Assembly (NCBI RefSeq): GCF_041355105.1 | Contig: NZ_JBFUPK010000002.1 | Coordinates: 1,122,037 to 1,186,036, forward strand | Source: Terriglobus sp. RCC_193 | GTDB taxonomy: Bacteria > Acidobacteriota > Terriglobia > Terriglobales > Acidobacteriaceae | Direction: 5' to 3' | DNA: 64,000 nt | Part shown: in pieces, positions 36,461 to 44,389 of the stretch | How positions within the stretch are numbered: the first letter of the stretch is position 1 | Layout of the letters: each line of letters opens with the position of its first letter | The notes under the pieces: model-generated | The model's database searches: none | Told to the model about the DNA's origin: nothing | What the model saw: the letters and a program-made list of their open reading frames with translations, nothing else | Translations under genes and position numbers: made by a program

Positions 36461-37092
36461 GTTTTTCGGCCAAAGATCTGGAACACCTGTTGGAACGTCT
36501 GCATGAAGATGAGCCTCAGCAGGAGGAACTTGGTTTTGAACGTTCGTTGACGGACAACGCCTTGCGCACGCTTGCCCCGGCACAGGTGCCACGCGATCTT
36601 TCATTGCGCATTCGCGTTGCTCTCTCAAAGGAGCGCGTGCGCGCGCAGCACAACTGGTTGCATCGTGTAAAAGATCGCGTGGAGTTGTTCCTGGAGAACA
36701 CATTGCGCCCCATGGCCGTTCAGGCTGGCGTGGCAACGGTGGCGTTGGTGGCGATTACGGGCGGTGCCCTGATGCTAAGCGCTCCGCAGCAGGCTGTGGA
36801 AGCGAACGACGAACCCCTGGCAGGCTTCTCCGCGCCGCGTTATCTCTATTCACCTGCGGGAGAGAACCCACTGGCCAGTGTGAATGAAGCGCCGCTTATC
36901 GTAAAAGCGATGGTGGATGCCAGTGGGCGTGTCTATGACTACCAAGTGTTGTCGGGAGCATTGGATTCCCCAACATTAGAGGCTTTGCGCCAGCGCATGC
37001 TCACAGGTGTCTTTCAGCCGGCGCGTGTCTTTGACCATCCGGTCCGTGGCAGCGTTCTGCTCACCTTTGGCGACGTTGTGGTGCGTGGTTAA
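36457..37092 (+). CDS. Candidate membrane anti-sigma factor with TonB-like C-terminal domain
   Basis: This 211-aa protein begins in the last four bases of the sigma gene. Its N-terminal ~85 residues are acidic and helical and should lie in the cytoplasm. One membrane segment (about 88-107, VQAGVATVALVAITGGALML) leads to a periplasmic part of ~100 residues. Its end (APLIVKAMVDASGRVYDYQVL to GSVLLTFGDVVVRG) has the beta-strand pattern of TonB C-terminal domains. No HxxxCxxC zinc motif is seen, so it is not a ZAS-type anti-sigma. The role as anti-sigma comes from context. Confidence 0.72.
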   Translation: MSFSAKDLEHLLERLHEDEPQQEELGFERSLTDNALRTLAPAQVPRDLSLRIRVALSKERVRAQHNWLHRVKDRVELFLENTLRPMAVQAGVATVALVAITGGALMLSAPQQAVEANDEPLAGFSAPRYLYSPAGENPLASVNEAPLIVKAMVDASGRVYDYQVLSGALDSPTLEALRQRMLTGVFQPARVFDHPVRGSVLLTFGDVVVRG

Positions 37093-37175
37093 CCATCGCG
37101 CAGGTTTGACCACCCTTCGCCAGCAGCCTAGACTCAGCCTCTGGTACACCTTTCGCTGAGGTCCGTCGAACATCC

Positions 37176-39032
37176 GTGCGACTCTTTTCCCGTTCCGTTC
37201 TTTCTCTCGCAGCACTGTTGGTGCTGGTGCCGCTACACGCGCAGCAATCATCCTCGTCTTCATCCACCGGTGAGCAGATCGAGGAGCGCCCATCCTCCAC
37301 GGTGATTCCACGCCGCGGCGTGGAGCAGGCTGGTTCCGCTGTTTCGCTGGAAACCAGCGAGACCATGTTCACCATGGCGGCTGCTCTGAACTCCTGCGGT
37401 TATGACAATGGATTGGACAGTTCGCTGCCGGTGCGCGCGGAGATTCGCGCAGAGGTAAGTGCTGCGCTGGATCGTTCTGTTGATGTCCGCGAAAGCCAGA
37501 TCGCGCTCTGCAAATATATTGCAAGCCATTCGCAGGGTGGGGCGCAGAACCTGGCGCAATACGTGTCGCTGGCGTTGTTCCTGTCGCCTCCACCGGATCT
37601 GACATTGTCGGTGAGTGAAGGCGACCTCTCGCCCGACGCGGGACAGGTTGTTGGTGTGCTGCCTCTGCTGAAGGACTTTGCGCAGAAGGCAGATTTGCAC
37701 TTCATCTTCGTGCGTCACCATGCGGAGTATGAGGCCGCGGCTGCACAGGTGCATGACAGCATGACACGTCTTCTGCTGGAGACGAACTCGTACCTGCATC
37801 AGCCGGTCAGCATCTATGACGGTCGCCGCTTTCTTGTTCTGCTGGAACCCATGCTCAGCCCGCAGGCTGTCAATGCGCGTGTGTATGGTTCAGACTATTT
37901 CGTTGTGACGTCGCCGACACGCATCGACGAGAACACAGCCACTAAGTCGTCGTATGGTTCACGTTTGTCCATCGGATCACATGCAGGTGGGTTGCAGATG
38001 GAACAGGTGAAGCACATCTACCTGCTTTATCAGGTGGACCCGCTCATCTATGCGCGTGCCCAGGCTACGAATCGTCTGTTGCCCATTCTGAAAGTCGTTC
38101 AGGATGCGCCTATCGACTTCAATTACAAGAACGACATTGTTGCGTTCACCACCGAATGTCTTGTGAAGGCCATCGAAGCACGCACGATGGATGTAGGCTT
38201 CGACAAGCCACGTAAGCCCGGCACCGTAAAAGCCCGCGTGGATATTGGCGATTACAACCAGGCATTGATTGACTATGACCGTCGCGCCGAAGCTGTGCGC
38301 CGCAAGCAGGTCGTGCTCGACATGGAGTCGGGATGGGTGCTGACAGGTTCGTTCTATGACTCGTTGATGAAGGAAGACAAGGATGGCATCACGCTCAAAG
38401 ACAGCATCGCAGAGATGGTCTACGGCATGGACGTGCCGCATGAAGTGGATGCAGCGAAGAAGATCCCGTTCTTCGCGCCAGATAGTAACAACCTTGTTGC
38501 CGGTGCAGGTGTTACTCGCGCTCGTGCTCCGAAACGCACACTCTCCGTGATGGATCAGGCGGAACTGAAGTTGCAGAAGGGCGACAAGCTGGGCGCGGAA
38601 GAGATCGCGGAGAAGCAGCTTGCAACCAATCCGTCTGACAGTGAAGCGCTATACATGATCGCGCGCCTAAAACTTCTCGGTGGCGAACCGCAGGAAGCAT
38701 TCGATCGCTTTCAGAAGATTGTGACCACAGGCAAGGACGCACGCACGGTTGCGTGGTCACATGTGTATCTGGGCCGTTTGTATGACGCGCAGCAGAACCC
38801 GGATCGTTCGAAGGCTGTTGCCGAATATAAGGCCGCGATGAATACGCCGGGAGCGCAGGCGGATGTGCGCGCAGCGGCAGAGCAGGGAATCAAGCAGCCG
38901 TTCGCGGCTCCCAAACGCAAAGTGCAGAACAGCGATCAGCGGCCCGATGCGGATGAAGAGCTTGATCCCACTGGCAGGAAGCAGAAGGAAAGCTACAGCC
39001 CCAGCGAAGAGAAAGTACCTCAACCGCGTTGA
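37176..39032 (+). CDS. Large secreted protein with C-terminal TPR-like repeats, unknown function
   Basis: This 618-aa protein starts with GTG and has a signal peptide (RSVLSLAALLVLVPLHAQ) followed by a Ser-rich stretch. I recognise no domain in residues ~50-440. Residues ~465-590 read as helical repeats (DKLGAEEIAEKQLATNPSD, EALYMIARLKLLGGEPQEAF, VYLGRLYDAQQNPDRSKAV) consistent with tetratricopeptide repeats. The tail is charged and disordered. It follows the sigma/anti-sigma pair by 83 nt and precedes murQ by 15 nt, hinting at an envelope role. Confidence 0.82.
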   Translation: MRLFSRSVLSLAALLVLVPLHAQQSSSSSSTGEQIEERPSSTVIPRRGVEQAGSAVSLETSETMFTMAAALNSCGYDNGLDSSLPVRAEIRAEVSAALDRSVDVRESQIALCKYIASHSQGGAQNLAQYVSLALFLSPPPDLTLSVSEGDLSPDAGQVVGVLPLLKDFAQKADLHFIFVRHHAEYEAAAAQVHDSMTRLLLETNSYLHQPVSIYDGRRFLVLLEPMLSPQAVNARVYGSDYFVVTSPTRIDENTATKSSYGSRLSIGSHAGGLQMEQVKHIYLLYQVDPLIYARAQATNRLLPILKVVQDAPIDFNYKNDIVAFTTECLVKAIEARTMDVGFDKPRKPGTVKARVDIGDYNQALIDYDRRAEAVRRKQVVLDMESGWVLTGSFYDSLMKEDKDGITLKDSIAEMVYGMDVPHEVDAAKKIPFFAPDSNNLVAGAGVTRARAPKRTLSVMDQAELKLQKGDKLGAEEIAEKQLATNPSDSEALYMIARLKLLGGEPQEAFDRFQKIVTTGKDARTVAWSHVYLGRLYDAQQNPDRSKAVAEYKAAMNTPGAQADVRAAAEQGIKQPFAAPKRKVQNSDQRPDADEELDPTGRKQKESYSPSEEKVPQPR

Positions 39033-39047
39033 TCCAGAGGCAAAGAG

Positions 39048-39944
39048 ATGAAGTTAGGTAACCTACTTACCGAATCGCGCAATCCCGCATCGGAAAACAT
39101 CGACATCGTCTCGACCGAAGAGATGCTCGCCATCATGAATCGCGAAGATGCCACCGTGATTCAACGCGTCAATGAAGTGCTGCCGCAGATTGCAAAAGCC
39201 GTGGACGCTATCTACGAACGCGTTTCCAAAGGTGGTCGACTTTTTTACATCGGCGCCGGTACCAGTGGGCGGCTGGGAGTGCTGGATGCCAGCGAGTGTC
39301 CCCCTACGTATGGGGTGCCGCGCGACATGGTGGTGGGCATCATCGCGGGTGGTGAGCCTGCGCTGCGTGTCAGCCAGGAGGGCGCGGAGGACAGCCGCGA
39401 ACAGGGCAGTGTGGACCTGATGCTGAACGGATTCAACCAGTCGCCGGGGTTGGATGTGCTGGTGGGTATCGCTGCCAGCGGCCGCACGCCGTATGTGCTG
39501 GGCGCGATGGAGACGGCGCGGAACCACGGCTGCCTGACGATTGGCCTGTCGTGCGTACCGGGATCGCCTGTGGAGGAGGCGGCAGACATTGCCATCTCAC
39601 CCGCGACCGGGGCGGAAGTGGTGACAGGGTCCACGCGCATGAAGGCGGGCACTGCGACCAAGCTGGTACTGAACATGCTCTCCACCGGCCTGATGATCAA
39701 GCTGGGCTATGTCTACGGCAACCTGATGACCAACGTGCAGACCACCAACATCAAGCTGGTGGATCGTGCGGAACGCATCATCTCCGGCGCGACCAGCATT
39801 CCGCAGGAGCAGGCGGCGAAGCTGCTGCAGCAGGCGGGCAGTGTGCGCGTGGCTATTGTGATGCAGAAGCGTGGCATCTCCCGAGCGGCTGCAGAGGCGG
39901 CGCTTGAGGCCTCCGGACAGAGCATTCGCCGGGCTTTACAGTAG
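39048..39944 (+). CDS. murQ: N-acetylmuramic acid 6-phosphate etherase
   Basis: This 298-aa protein has the SIS-domain core GAGTSGRLGVLDASECPPTYG (nearly identical to known MurQ), SQEGAEDS with the catalytic-region Glu, GIAASGRTPYVLGAM, GSTRMKAGTATKLVLNM and the C-terminal helices. MurQ cleaves the lactyl ether of MurNAc-6-P to give GlcNAc-6-P and lactate, recycling peptidoglycan sugars. It starts only 15 nt after the secreted TPR gene. No anmK or murP is in view. Confidence 0.96.
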   Translation: MKLGNLLTESRNPASENIDIVSTEEMLAIMNREDATVIQRVNEVLPQIAKAVDAIYERVSKGGRLFYIGAGTSGRLGVLDASECPPTYGVPRDMVVGIIAGGEPALRVSQEGAEDSREQGSVDLMLNGFNQSPGLDVLVGIAASGRTPYVLGAMETARNHGCLTIGLSCVPGSPVEEAADIAISPATGAEVVTGSTRMKAGTATKLVLNMLSTGLMIKLGYVYGNLMTNVQTTNIKLVDRAERIISGATSIPQEQAAKLLQQAGSVRVAIVMQKRGISRAAAEAALEASGQSIRRALQ

Positions 39945-39968
39945 CCAAATCGTCAGAGATCCCTAAAA

Positions 39969-39984
39969 CTCCAGTAAACTGGAG
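39969..39984 (+). promoter_or_regulatory. Small hairpin overlapping the MFS ribosome site
   Basis: CTCCAGT (39969-39975) and ACTGGAG (39978-39984) are inverted repeats. The second arm overlaps GGAGGG just before the MFS start, so the ribosome site could be hidden in a stem. Confidence 0.35.
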
Positions 39985-39986
39985 GG

Positions 39987-41261
39987 ATGCAGCACGACGC
40001 ACCCTCCACCCACCCCAAAGCGCACCTTGGCTTCCTTGGCCTGTGTTGCGGCGTAGGTGTTTCCACCATCTACCTTTGCCAGCCACTACTCCCTGAGATG
40101 GGGGCCACGTTCGGCGCCGATGCCGCTGCGGCGGGGCAGGTGGGCGTGGCCACGCAGGTGGGATATGCCATTGGCATGCTCACCGTGACGCCGCTGGGCG
40201 ATATCCGCGAGCGGCGCGGGATGATCCAGCGGATGTTCGGCATGGTTGCCGTGGCGCTGCTGCTGCAGGCATGTGCGCCATCGCTGCCACTATTGCTACT
40301 GCTGAGTGCCACGTCGGGATTCATGGCGTGCGTGACGCACCTGGTGTTGCCGATTGCACCGGATCTTGCGGCTCCTGAGGAGCGCGGCAAGGCCATTGGC
40401 GCTGTGATGACCGGTCTGTTGAGCGGTGTTCTGCTGGGCCGGACCTTTGCGGGTTGGCTGTCCGAGGCTGCGGCGCACCTGACGCATCGCGTGGCAAGCT
40501 GGCGGGTGGTGTTTGCCGTGGCCGCGCTGGTGTCGGCGGCGCTGGTGCCGCTGGTTGGCCGCATGATGCCGGAACTGCCGCCGAAGAGTACGTTGACCTA
40601 TCCGCAGGCCATGCGGTCGCTGTGGGAGCTGCTGCGCGCAGAGCCGCTGCTCCGTGAGAGCTGCTGGATGGGCGCGCTTTGCTTCGGTGCATTCTCTGCT
40701 TTCTGGAACACATTTGCGTTCGTCATGGAGTCGCACGGACTGGGTGCGGCGGTTACGGGAAGCTTTGGGTTGGTGGCTACGGCGGGGGCGCTGGGGGCTA
40801 CCGTATGGGGTCGGATGGCGGACCGTAAGGGGCCGCGGTATGTGCTGTCCATTGGCGTGGCGTTGATGGCTGTGGCTTACCTGAGCATGTACCTGGTGGA
40901 GCGTTATGCCGTTCATGCGCAGGCTGCGGGACATCTGCATGTGATCCCTTACCTGTTGTCGCTGGGCTTTGCCGTCATCTGGATGGATGTGGGCATGCAG
41001 GGCATGCAGATTGGCAACCAGGCGCGTAACTTCGCCCTGCGGCCCGAAGCGCGGGCGCGGCTGAACACCATCTACATGACGGCCTACTTCATCGGCGGCT
41101 CCATCGCGTCGGCCTTCTCGCCGGTGCTGTGGCAGCACTTTGGCGCTGCGGGCATCACCACGCTGGAGTTCGTGGTCATCGCGCTGGCGGTGCTGCGGCA
41201 TGTCACCGGCAAGCCGATCGTAGCCGGTTCGGAGACTGCGCCTTACACGGTTGCCGAATAG
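39987..41261 (+). CDS. MFS transporter
   Basis: This 424-aa protein has about 12 membrane helices in two halves. The cytoplasmic loop 2-3 motif GDIRERRGMIQRM and the matching second-half GRMADRKGPRYVLS are major-facilitator motif A variants; LPLLPEMGATFGADAAAAGQVG is typical of the DHA1/YnfM-like group. Likely role: proton-driven export of small molecules; the substrate is unknown. The ATG at 39987 sits very close to GGAGGG, within a small hairpin. It follows murQ by 42 nt. Confidence 0.9.
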   Translation: MQHDAPSTHPKAHLGFLGLCCGVGVSTIYLCQPLLPEMGATFGADAAAAGQVGVATQVGYAIGMLTVTPLGDIRERRGMIQRMFGMVAVALLLQACAPSLPLLLLLSATSGFMACVTHLVLPIAPDLAAPEERGKAIGAVMTGLLSGVLLGRTFAGWLSEAAAHLTHRVASWRVVFAVAALVSAALVPLVGRMMPELPPKSTLTYPQAMRSLWELLRAEPLLRESCWMGALCFGAFSAFWNTFAFVMESHGLGAAVTGSFGLVATAGALGATVWGRMADRKGPRYVLSIGVALMAVAYLSMYLVERYAVHAQAAGHLHVIPYLLSLGFAVIWMDVGMQGMQIGNQARNFALRPEARARLNTIYMTAYFIGGSIASAFSPVLWQHFGAAGITTLEFVVIALAVLRHVTGKPIVAGSETAPYTVAE

Positions 41262-41323
41262 CGTCACGGCGGCATCTTCTGCGGGTCAGGCGGCCTCTTA
41301 CGTCTGCACAGGAGGACACCACG

Positions 41324-41683
41324 ATGAGCTTCTCTGGCAGAGTTGTACTTCCTCTTATGGCGGTGGCGCTGATGTCACCGCTTGTCATGCATGCCCAGAG
41401 TTCGGGCTCGAACACGTCGGGTTCGACCAATGCCGGGTCGACCGCTTCCAGCACGGGCACTTCCCCGACAGCTCCGCAGCCGAAGCACACGGGAAAGCAC
41501 CGCGGAACAGCCACATCCACCAGCACACCGCGCGCCAACAGCATGGACGTACCGGATACGCCAGCCGGTGACAAGCCGGTAGCGGATCCGATGAACCCGA
41601 GTTCCAGCCCGGAACCGCCGACTCCAACCACTTCCGGACCGCCGCGCGCGCCAACAACCCCACCGACAAACCAGCCGCAGTAA
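41324..41683 (+). CDS. Small secreted Ser/Thr/Pro-rich protein
   Basis: The start is fixed by AGGAGG at 41310-41315. The 119-aa product has a signal peptide (VVLPLMAVALMSPLVMHAQ). It is then low-complexity: Ser/Thr/Gly at first, a short basic HTGKHRGT patch, and a Pro/Thr-rich C-terminus (PTPTTSGPPRAPTTPPTNQ). No domain is recognised; it looks disordered and exported. A bidirectional terminator follows directly. Confidence 0.65.
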   Translation: MSFSGRVVLPLMAVALMSPLVMHAQSSGSNTSGSTNAGSTASSTGTSPTAPQPKHTGKHRGTATSTSTPRANSMDVPDTPAGDKPVADPMNPSSSPEPPTPTTSGPPRAPTTPPTNQPQ

Positions 41684-41686
41684 AGG

Positions 41687-41716
41687 AAAGGGGATCGCCA
41701 GCGGCGATCCCCTTTT
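41687..41716. terminator. Bidirectional terminator between a small secreted gene and tRNA-Arg
   Basis: GGGGATCGCC (41690-41699) and GGCGATCCCC (41703-41712) enclose AGC; flanking AAA/TTT lengthen the stem to 13 bp. TTTT follows on the plus strand and TTTCCTTT on the minus strand, so it can end both the plus-strand gene and the leftward tRNA. Confidence 0.9.
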
Positions 41717-41735
41717 GATCCTGCGTCGGAATCTG

Positions 41736-41812
41736 TGGTGAACCAGGCAGGACTCGAACCTGCGACCCTCTGCTTAGAAGGCAGATGCTCTATCCGGCTG
41801 AGCTACTGGTTC
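41736..41812 (-). tRNA. tRNA-Arg (anticodon TCT)
   Basis: On the minus strand GAACCAG pairs with CTGGTTC, the anticodon stem TCTGC/GCAGA encloses CTTCTAA (anticodon TCT), the T loop GGTTCGAGTCC is present, and the CCA end is encoded (41736-41738). Confidence 0.97.
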
Positions 41813-41824
41813 TTCCCGGATTTC

Positions 41825-41853
41825 AGCATATCGTGCGTTGACCGAGATGCGAA
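41825..41853 (-). promoter_or_regulatory. Putative sigma-70 promoter of tRNA-Arg
   Basis: Reading leftward, TTCGCA (-35, 41853-41848) and TATGCT (-10, 41830-41825) are 17 bp apart and 12 bp before the tRNA 5' end. Each box matches 4 of 6 consensus bases. Confidence 0.5.
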
Positions 41854-41869
41854 CTTTTTCGTTTTGTCC

Positions 41870-42007
41870 GGGGAGGTACCCCCCTCCCCCCCTGTTTTTC
41901 TAAAACCCTCTTTTGATTAGGGTTACGATTTTAGTGCTGTAAATTCGTCTTTCTGTTGGGGTTATGGGCAAAATCGTCTTTCTAAAGCTGTTAGCTGTTA
42001 GCTCTTA
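41870..42007. repeat. Intergenic C-rich hairpin element with a heptamer array
   Basis: GGGGAGG (41870-41876) pairs with CCTCCCC (41883-41889) and is followed by CCCTGTTTTT. Further right CGTCTTTCT occurs twice (near 41946 and 41974), and GCTGTTA-GCTGTTA-GCTCTTA (41987-42007) is a tandem heptamer. No gene is visible in 41854-42223. The layout looks like a dispersed intergenic element, though other copies cannot be seen here. Confidence 0.55.
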
Positions 42008-42223
42008 GCTCCCCTTGTTTCTATTTTAGTGGTTTGGTGGACATATCATGCCAACTCTAATTGTTGTTATTTGTTAGAGTTGCGTGGTCCGGGGGCTTGA
42101 CAGGAATTCAGGTTTCCCGGTTGCAGATACCGGATGCCTGTTTCTCTGAGTGGATTAGGATAAGTCTGCATTTTCGTTTGCATTCCCCTATTCCCTGGAA
42201 TCACTTTTGAAGGAACGAGATAT

Positions 42224-42931
42224 ATGAGCTTTCGTCGGCTTTCTTTTGCCTTGCTGTTCTGTATTGCACTGATTGCACCTGCTTCGTGGTCGCAGACTTT
42301 GATCCGTGTGTATGTGCAGGCGGGTAGCGGCGATTTTGCTGCGAATGGGGCGGGGGATTCCTCACTGGATCTGCGTAAGGCGCTGCTGGGCAAGTCGCGG
42401 ACGCTGGTGGTGGTGGATTCGCCTGCGGAGGCCGATGTGGTGGCGCGGATTGATTCCCGCAATGTGCGAAAAGAGACGGCTGCGGTCAACACCTATGCCA
42501 ACCAGAGTAAGGATGGCCGCTCCACCACGGCGACCACTGTTCCGAGTGTGCGGAATGTGAATGAACTTCATGTGACGCTGCTGGCGGGCAATTCGGAGAT
42601 TCCACTGCATACGGAATCGGCGCTTTCGTGGCGACTGGCTGCGAGTGACATGGCTTCCAGCATTGACCACTGGACGAAGGAGAACTACGCCAAGCTGGTG
42701 GAACGTCGTCTGCGGCAGGAGCCTGCCGCACCCGCTGCACCGGCTGCAGCCGCGCAGGTGCCGGTTGCGACGCAGGAAGCGTCCATTGCGCCCGGTATGA
42801 CGGAGGCGGATGTGACGAAGGCGATGGGAGCGCCGGAGAAGAAGGTCAGCTTTGGCACGAAGGCGCAGTGGAGCTATCGCGGGATGCAGGTGGTGTTTGA
42901 AGACGGCAAGGTGACGGACGTGAAGTTTTAG
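42224..42931 (+). CDS. Exported protein with BamE/SmpA-like C-terminal motif
   Basis: This 235-aa protein has a signal peptide (LSFALLFCIALIAPASWSQ). A middle domain of ~130 residues (DLRKALLGKSRTLVVVDSP; WRLAASDMASSIDHWTKEN) is not recognised. An Ala/Pro linker leads to the end, which reads GMTEADVTKAMGAPEKKVSFG and then VVFEDGKVTDVKF. That is the pattern of BamE/SmpA-like folds, where GMs..dV...lG.P is typical. It is probably periplasmic. It stands alone between two repeat-rich intergenic regions. Confidence 0.68.
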   Translation: MSFRRLSFALLFCIALIAPASWSQTLIRVYVQAGSGDFAANGAGDSSLDLRKALLGKSRTLVVVDSPAEADVVARIDSRNVRKETAAVNTYANQSKDGRSTTATTVPSVRNVNELHVTLLAGNSEIPLHTESALSWRLAASDMASSIDHWTKENYAKLVERRLRQEPAAPAAPAAAAQVPVATQEASIAPGMTEADVTKAMGAPEKKVSFGTKAQWSYRGMQVVFEDGKVTDVKF

Positions 42932-43059
42932 GCGCACGGGCGCTGCCTCCACCGGCATTCCCTCAGCGGCTAGCCGCCCTATGGTTGCATCTGTTACGGC
43001 ACCTGCCCTTCCGAAAGAAGACGCGGTACTTCGTACTGTTCTCGAAAAGCGTGCGTTGG

Positions 43060-43390
43060 AGCTTCGCTTTCGCGAAGCTGGTTTGGGTTGTGGCTGGAAG
43101 GTTGTGGCGGTCTTGGCGGGATGAGGGTTCGTCGGGATTCTTCGCTTTGCTCAGAATGACGGTCTTTTGATTGTTGGGGCTTCGCTCGGGGATAGTCTTG
43201 GGCCGTAGGAGCTTTGCTGGTCGCGCTTTCGCACGAATGGAGCAGCTTTGCTGCTCGGCCCAGGTTAGCTTCGCGAACCTGGGGCACCCGGTTTTTTGGT
43301 TGCTGGTTTATTTGGGTTTCCTTGTGCGTTGTAGTGGGTTGAGGGGAATGCAGGTCCTTCGGCTTCACTTCGTTTCGCTCAGGATGACGG
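43060..43390. repeat. Cluster of palindromic intergenic repeats (SEQSEESR-type)
   Basis: Several hairpins occur here: AGCTTCGC-tttc-GCGAAGCT (43060-43079), AGCAGC-ttt-GCTGCT (43241-43255) and CCAGGTT-agcttcgcg-AACCTGG (43260-43282). The stretch GATTCTTCGCTTTGCTCAGA (43136-43155) and a variant ending CGCTCAGGATGACGG (to 43390) read as SEQSEESR on the opposite strand, a known translation of a widespread bacterial intergenic repeat. The rest of 42932-43383 holds no gene. Confidence 0.6.
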
Positions 43391-43542
43391 TCTTTGACCG
43401 TATGAGCTTCGCTGGGGATGGTCTTTGATCGTAGGAACTTTGCTGGGGATGGTCTTTGACCGTAGGAACTTCGGTGGCGGATGACGGTCTTGACCGTTAG
43501 AGTTTCGCTCAGGATGACGGTCTTGACCGTTGGAGTTTCGCT
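43384..43542. repeat. Tandem array of five ~33-bp repeats
   Basis: Units begin ATG(AC)GGTCTT at 43384, 43418, 43449, 43481 and 43514, with lengths 34, 31, 32, 33 and 29 bp. Most contain ACGGTC-tt(t)-GACCGT, a 6-bp inverted repeat, and end in TTCGCT(GGGG/CAGG). The array runs into the stop codon of the neighbouring TIGR03435 gene. No spacers are present, so this is not a CRISPR. Confidence 0.8.
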
Positions 43543-44389
43543 AGTTTTCGGTGGGTTTGGTGATGTTGTCGAAGATCAGGTTGGGGACAGGTTCGCGGAC
43601 AGATTCGAGCTTGAGGCCGAGTTGTTCCTGCACGGCGGTCAGGATGTCCGGGAAGCTGTCGGGATCGTGCGCGGACCAGGGGCGGCCAATCTGCAATGTG
43701 TAGTTGTAAAAGCCAGTGAGGCCGGTTTTATCCAGTACCGGAGCCTCCATCATGGTGCTGAGGACGCTGGTGACAGCCTGCATGTTGGCATTGGTGCCGA
43801 TAAATTCCAGGCCGTGACGCCCGGCGTGTGTCTCGGTGTCGGCGGGAGGGACATGCTGCTTTTCGGCGTCAGCATCGGCGGGCGTCGGCAGCGTGATGGG
43901 TGTCATCTTCACACCGCTCTTTGCAACGACGAGATGAAAGATGGCGCTGCTGCGGGTTTCCATGTGGTGCTTGAGGTTCATGCGGTCCGCGAGAAGAAGG
44001 CGGATAGCATGGCGTTTTTCCAGACGCACTTCATTCACGGGAAGTTTGGCGAGGCGTGCGTCGGCGGCTTCGTCGGAACGCGCGTGGATGTCGTAAAAAG
44101 TGTTGCGGATCCAGTCGGGTGCGTTCACGAAGGGAGCGTCGTAACCGTAGGCGATCTGGAGCAGTGTGCGGACGGGCAGGTTGGTCGCATCAAAGCGGCT
44201 GGAGTCGCGCGGGCTGGTGACGGAGACGCGGAAGTCCTCTCCCGGCGGAGGCGAAATGCGGATGGTGGCCACATCGAACGTCAGTGTCGGTTTGTAGTCC
44301 GGCTCTTCTGTGATGGGTGTTTGTGCCACGGCAGAGAGGGTGGATACAAAAGCGAGAAGCGCGAAGAGTCGTTGAGCGAAGCGGAGCAT
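43541..44389 (-). CDS. TIGR03435-family exported protein
   Basis: This 282-aa protein has a signal peptide (LFALLAFVSTLSAVAQ) and the family's opening FDVATIRISPPPGEDFRV, then LLQIAYGYDAPFVNAPDWI, RLLLADRMNLKHHMETR and a C-terminal LQEQLGLKLESVREPVPNLI-like end. TIGR03435 proteins are highly expanded in Acidobacteria and have no assigned function; a TonB-dependent signalling or peptidase-inhibitor-like role has not been shown. Its stop codon touches a tandem repeat array. Confidence 0.88.
   Translation of the reverse strand: MLRFAQRLFALLAFVSTLSAVAQTPITEEPDYKPTLTFDVATIRISPPPGEDFRVSVTSPRDSSRFDATNLPVRTLLQIAYGYDAPFVNAPDWIRNTFYDIHARSDEAADARLAKLPVNEVRLEKRHAIRLLLADRMNLKHHMETRSSAIFHLVVAKSGVKMTPITLPTPADADAEKQHVPPADTETHAGRHGLEFIGTNANMQAVTSVLSTMMEAPVLDKTGLTGFYNYTLQIGRPWSAHDPDSFPDILTAVQEQLGLKLESVREPVPNLIFDNITKPTEN

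Noticed and set aside
43384-43542. CRISPR-like array
   Set aside because: Units are contiguous and vary in length (29-34 bp), with no unique spacers and no cas genes in the window.
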